NCBI GenBank assembly: GCA_949825065.1
Contig: OX463849.1
Span: 35,421,199 to 35,485,198, forward strand
Origin: Odontocerum albicorne
Lineage: Eukaryota; Arthropoda; Insecta; Trichoptera; Odontoceridae
Reading direction: 5' to 3'
Length of the DNA stretch: 64,000 bases
Shown: positions 63,543 to 64,000 of the stretch, in pieces
Numbering within the stretch: position 1 is the first letter of the stretch
Layout of the letters: each line of letters opens with the position of its first letter
Notes under the pieces: generated by a model
Told to the model about the DNA's origin: nothing
The model's input: only the letters and a program-made list of their open reading frames with translations
The model's database searches: none
Program-made: the position numbers and the translations under genes

Positions 63543-64000
63543 TTCTTTGCACTTTTGACACTTGATTTTAATGATGGATAATTTTTAATGAATCACGTCA
63601 CCGCCAACTGTTCATTTCTTTGAAAAAATGTTGTAATATAAGTCACTGTGACCTTGTGCAGTAGTAAGGGAGATGGGGTCAGTTGCGTACTACCTGTGAA
63701 AATTAAAATATTGTTAAGAACTAGAAAACTTAATTTATTTAAAATCAAGGTCACTCTTTTTTTAAGGTTTAGTGTAGAAATACACAAAAAAACTTGCAAA
63801 ATGTATTTATTATTCGAGACAAGACAGCTTCACGTACAATATATACTATCATCTTACCCACTTTCAATAAGTGAATGTCACGCTTTTTAAAAGTTTCCTT
63901 AGTTTCTAATTTAATCGAGGATCTATAAAAAATCAAATTAAAATGTTGAAATAATATAATTTTTACTAAGTTGCATAATAAAAAACGCACGGCGCTAACT
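63543..64000 (-). promoter_or_regulatory. STK40: 5' flank / 5' UTR region of STK40
   Basis: Directly upstream of the ATG. I see an in-frame stop about 45 nt before the start, AT-rich sequence and no recognisable CpG-type or TATA promoter. The first exon may extend through it, or begin further upstream outside the window. Confidence 0.35.

Overview
This is a window of an AT-rich, intron-rich and repeat-rich animal genome, almost certainly an insect. The evidence is spliceosomal introns with GT/AG borders, one conserved metazoan gene, several lineages of mariner transposon, many decayed LINEs, tRNA-derived SINEs and TTAA- or TA-flanked MITEs. I cannot fix the order; nothing indicates a bacterium, organelle or virus.

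The only host gene I can support is a complete serine/threonine kinase 40 (STK40/SgK495) orthologue on the minus strand. It runs from the ATG at 63542 to the TAG at 11866. Seven coding exons (63542-63093, 39779-39543, 30242-30110, 20866-20686, 18032-17945, 15003-14740, 12864-11866) join in frame to 783 codons plus stop. Every junction has GT/AG and the phases agree. The protein is a pseudokinase: HRD is kept, DFG is replaced by NFC, and the glycine loop is missing. It keeps a VPD-type COP1-docking motif and has about 250 extra C-terminal residues compared with the human protein.

Downstream flank (1-11.8 kb): LINE pieces, a mariner scrap, TA-flanked MITEs, a three-level nested insertion at 4.1-4.86 kb, hairpin MITEs and a 127-bp tandem duplication. 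Introns 6 to 4 (12.9-20.7 kb): a mariner inside a TTAA-type element, two other TTAA elements and LINE ends. Intron 3 (20.9-30.1 kb): LINE ends close to exon 4, pogo-like elements, a TTAA MITE whose empty site survives in a tandem duplicate, SINEs and a mariner. Intron 2 (30.2-39.5 kb): three further mariners, 49-bp and 54-bp minisatellites, a hAT remnant and a TIR element carrying three tandem copies of half a MADF domain. Intron 1 (39.8-63.1 kb): SINEs, LINEs (one with a 313-codon ORF ending in a C2H2 finger), a 37-bp minisatellite, a 2.05-kb TA-flanked DNA transposon with a long (TA)n tract at its right end, and TTAA elements.

Most of the 51.7-kb gene span is therefore transposon-derived intron. 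The strongest candidates for something undescribed are the MADF-triplicate element (37.35-38.27 kb), the 2.05-kb transposon (56.75-58.80 kb) and the long C-terminal extension of STK40. No database search was run; family names rest on recognisable motifs.
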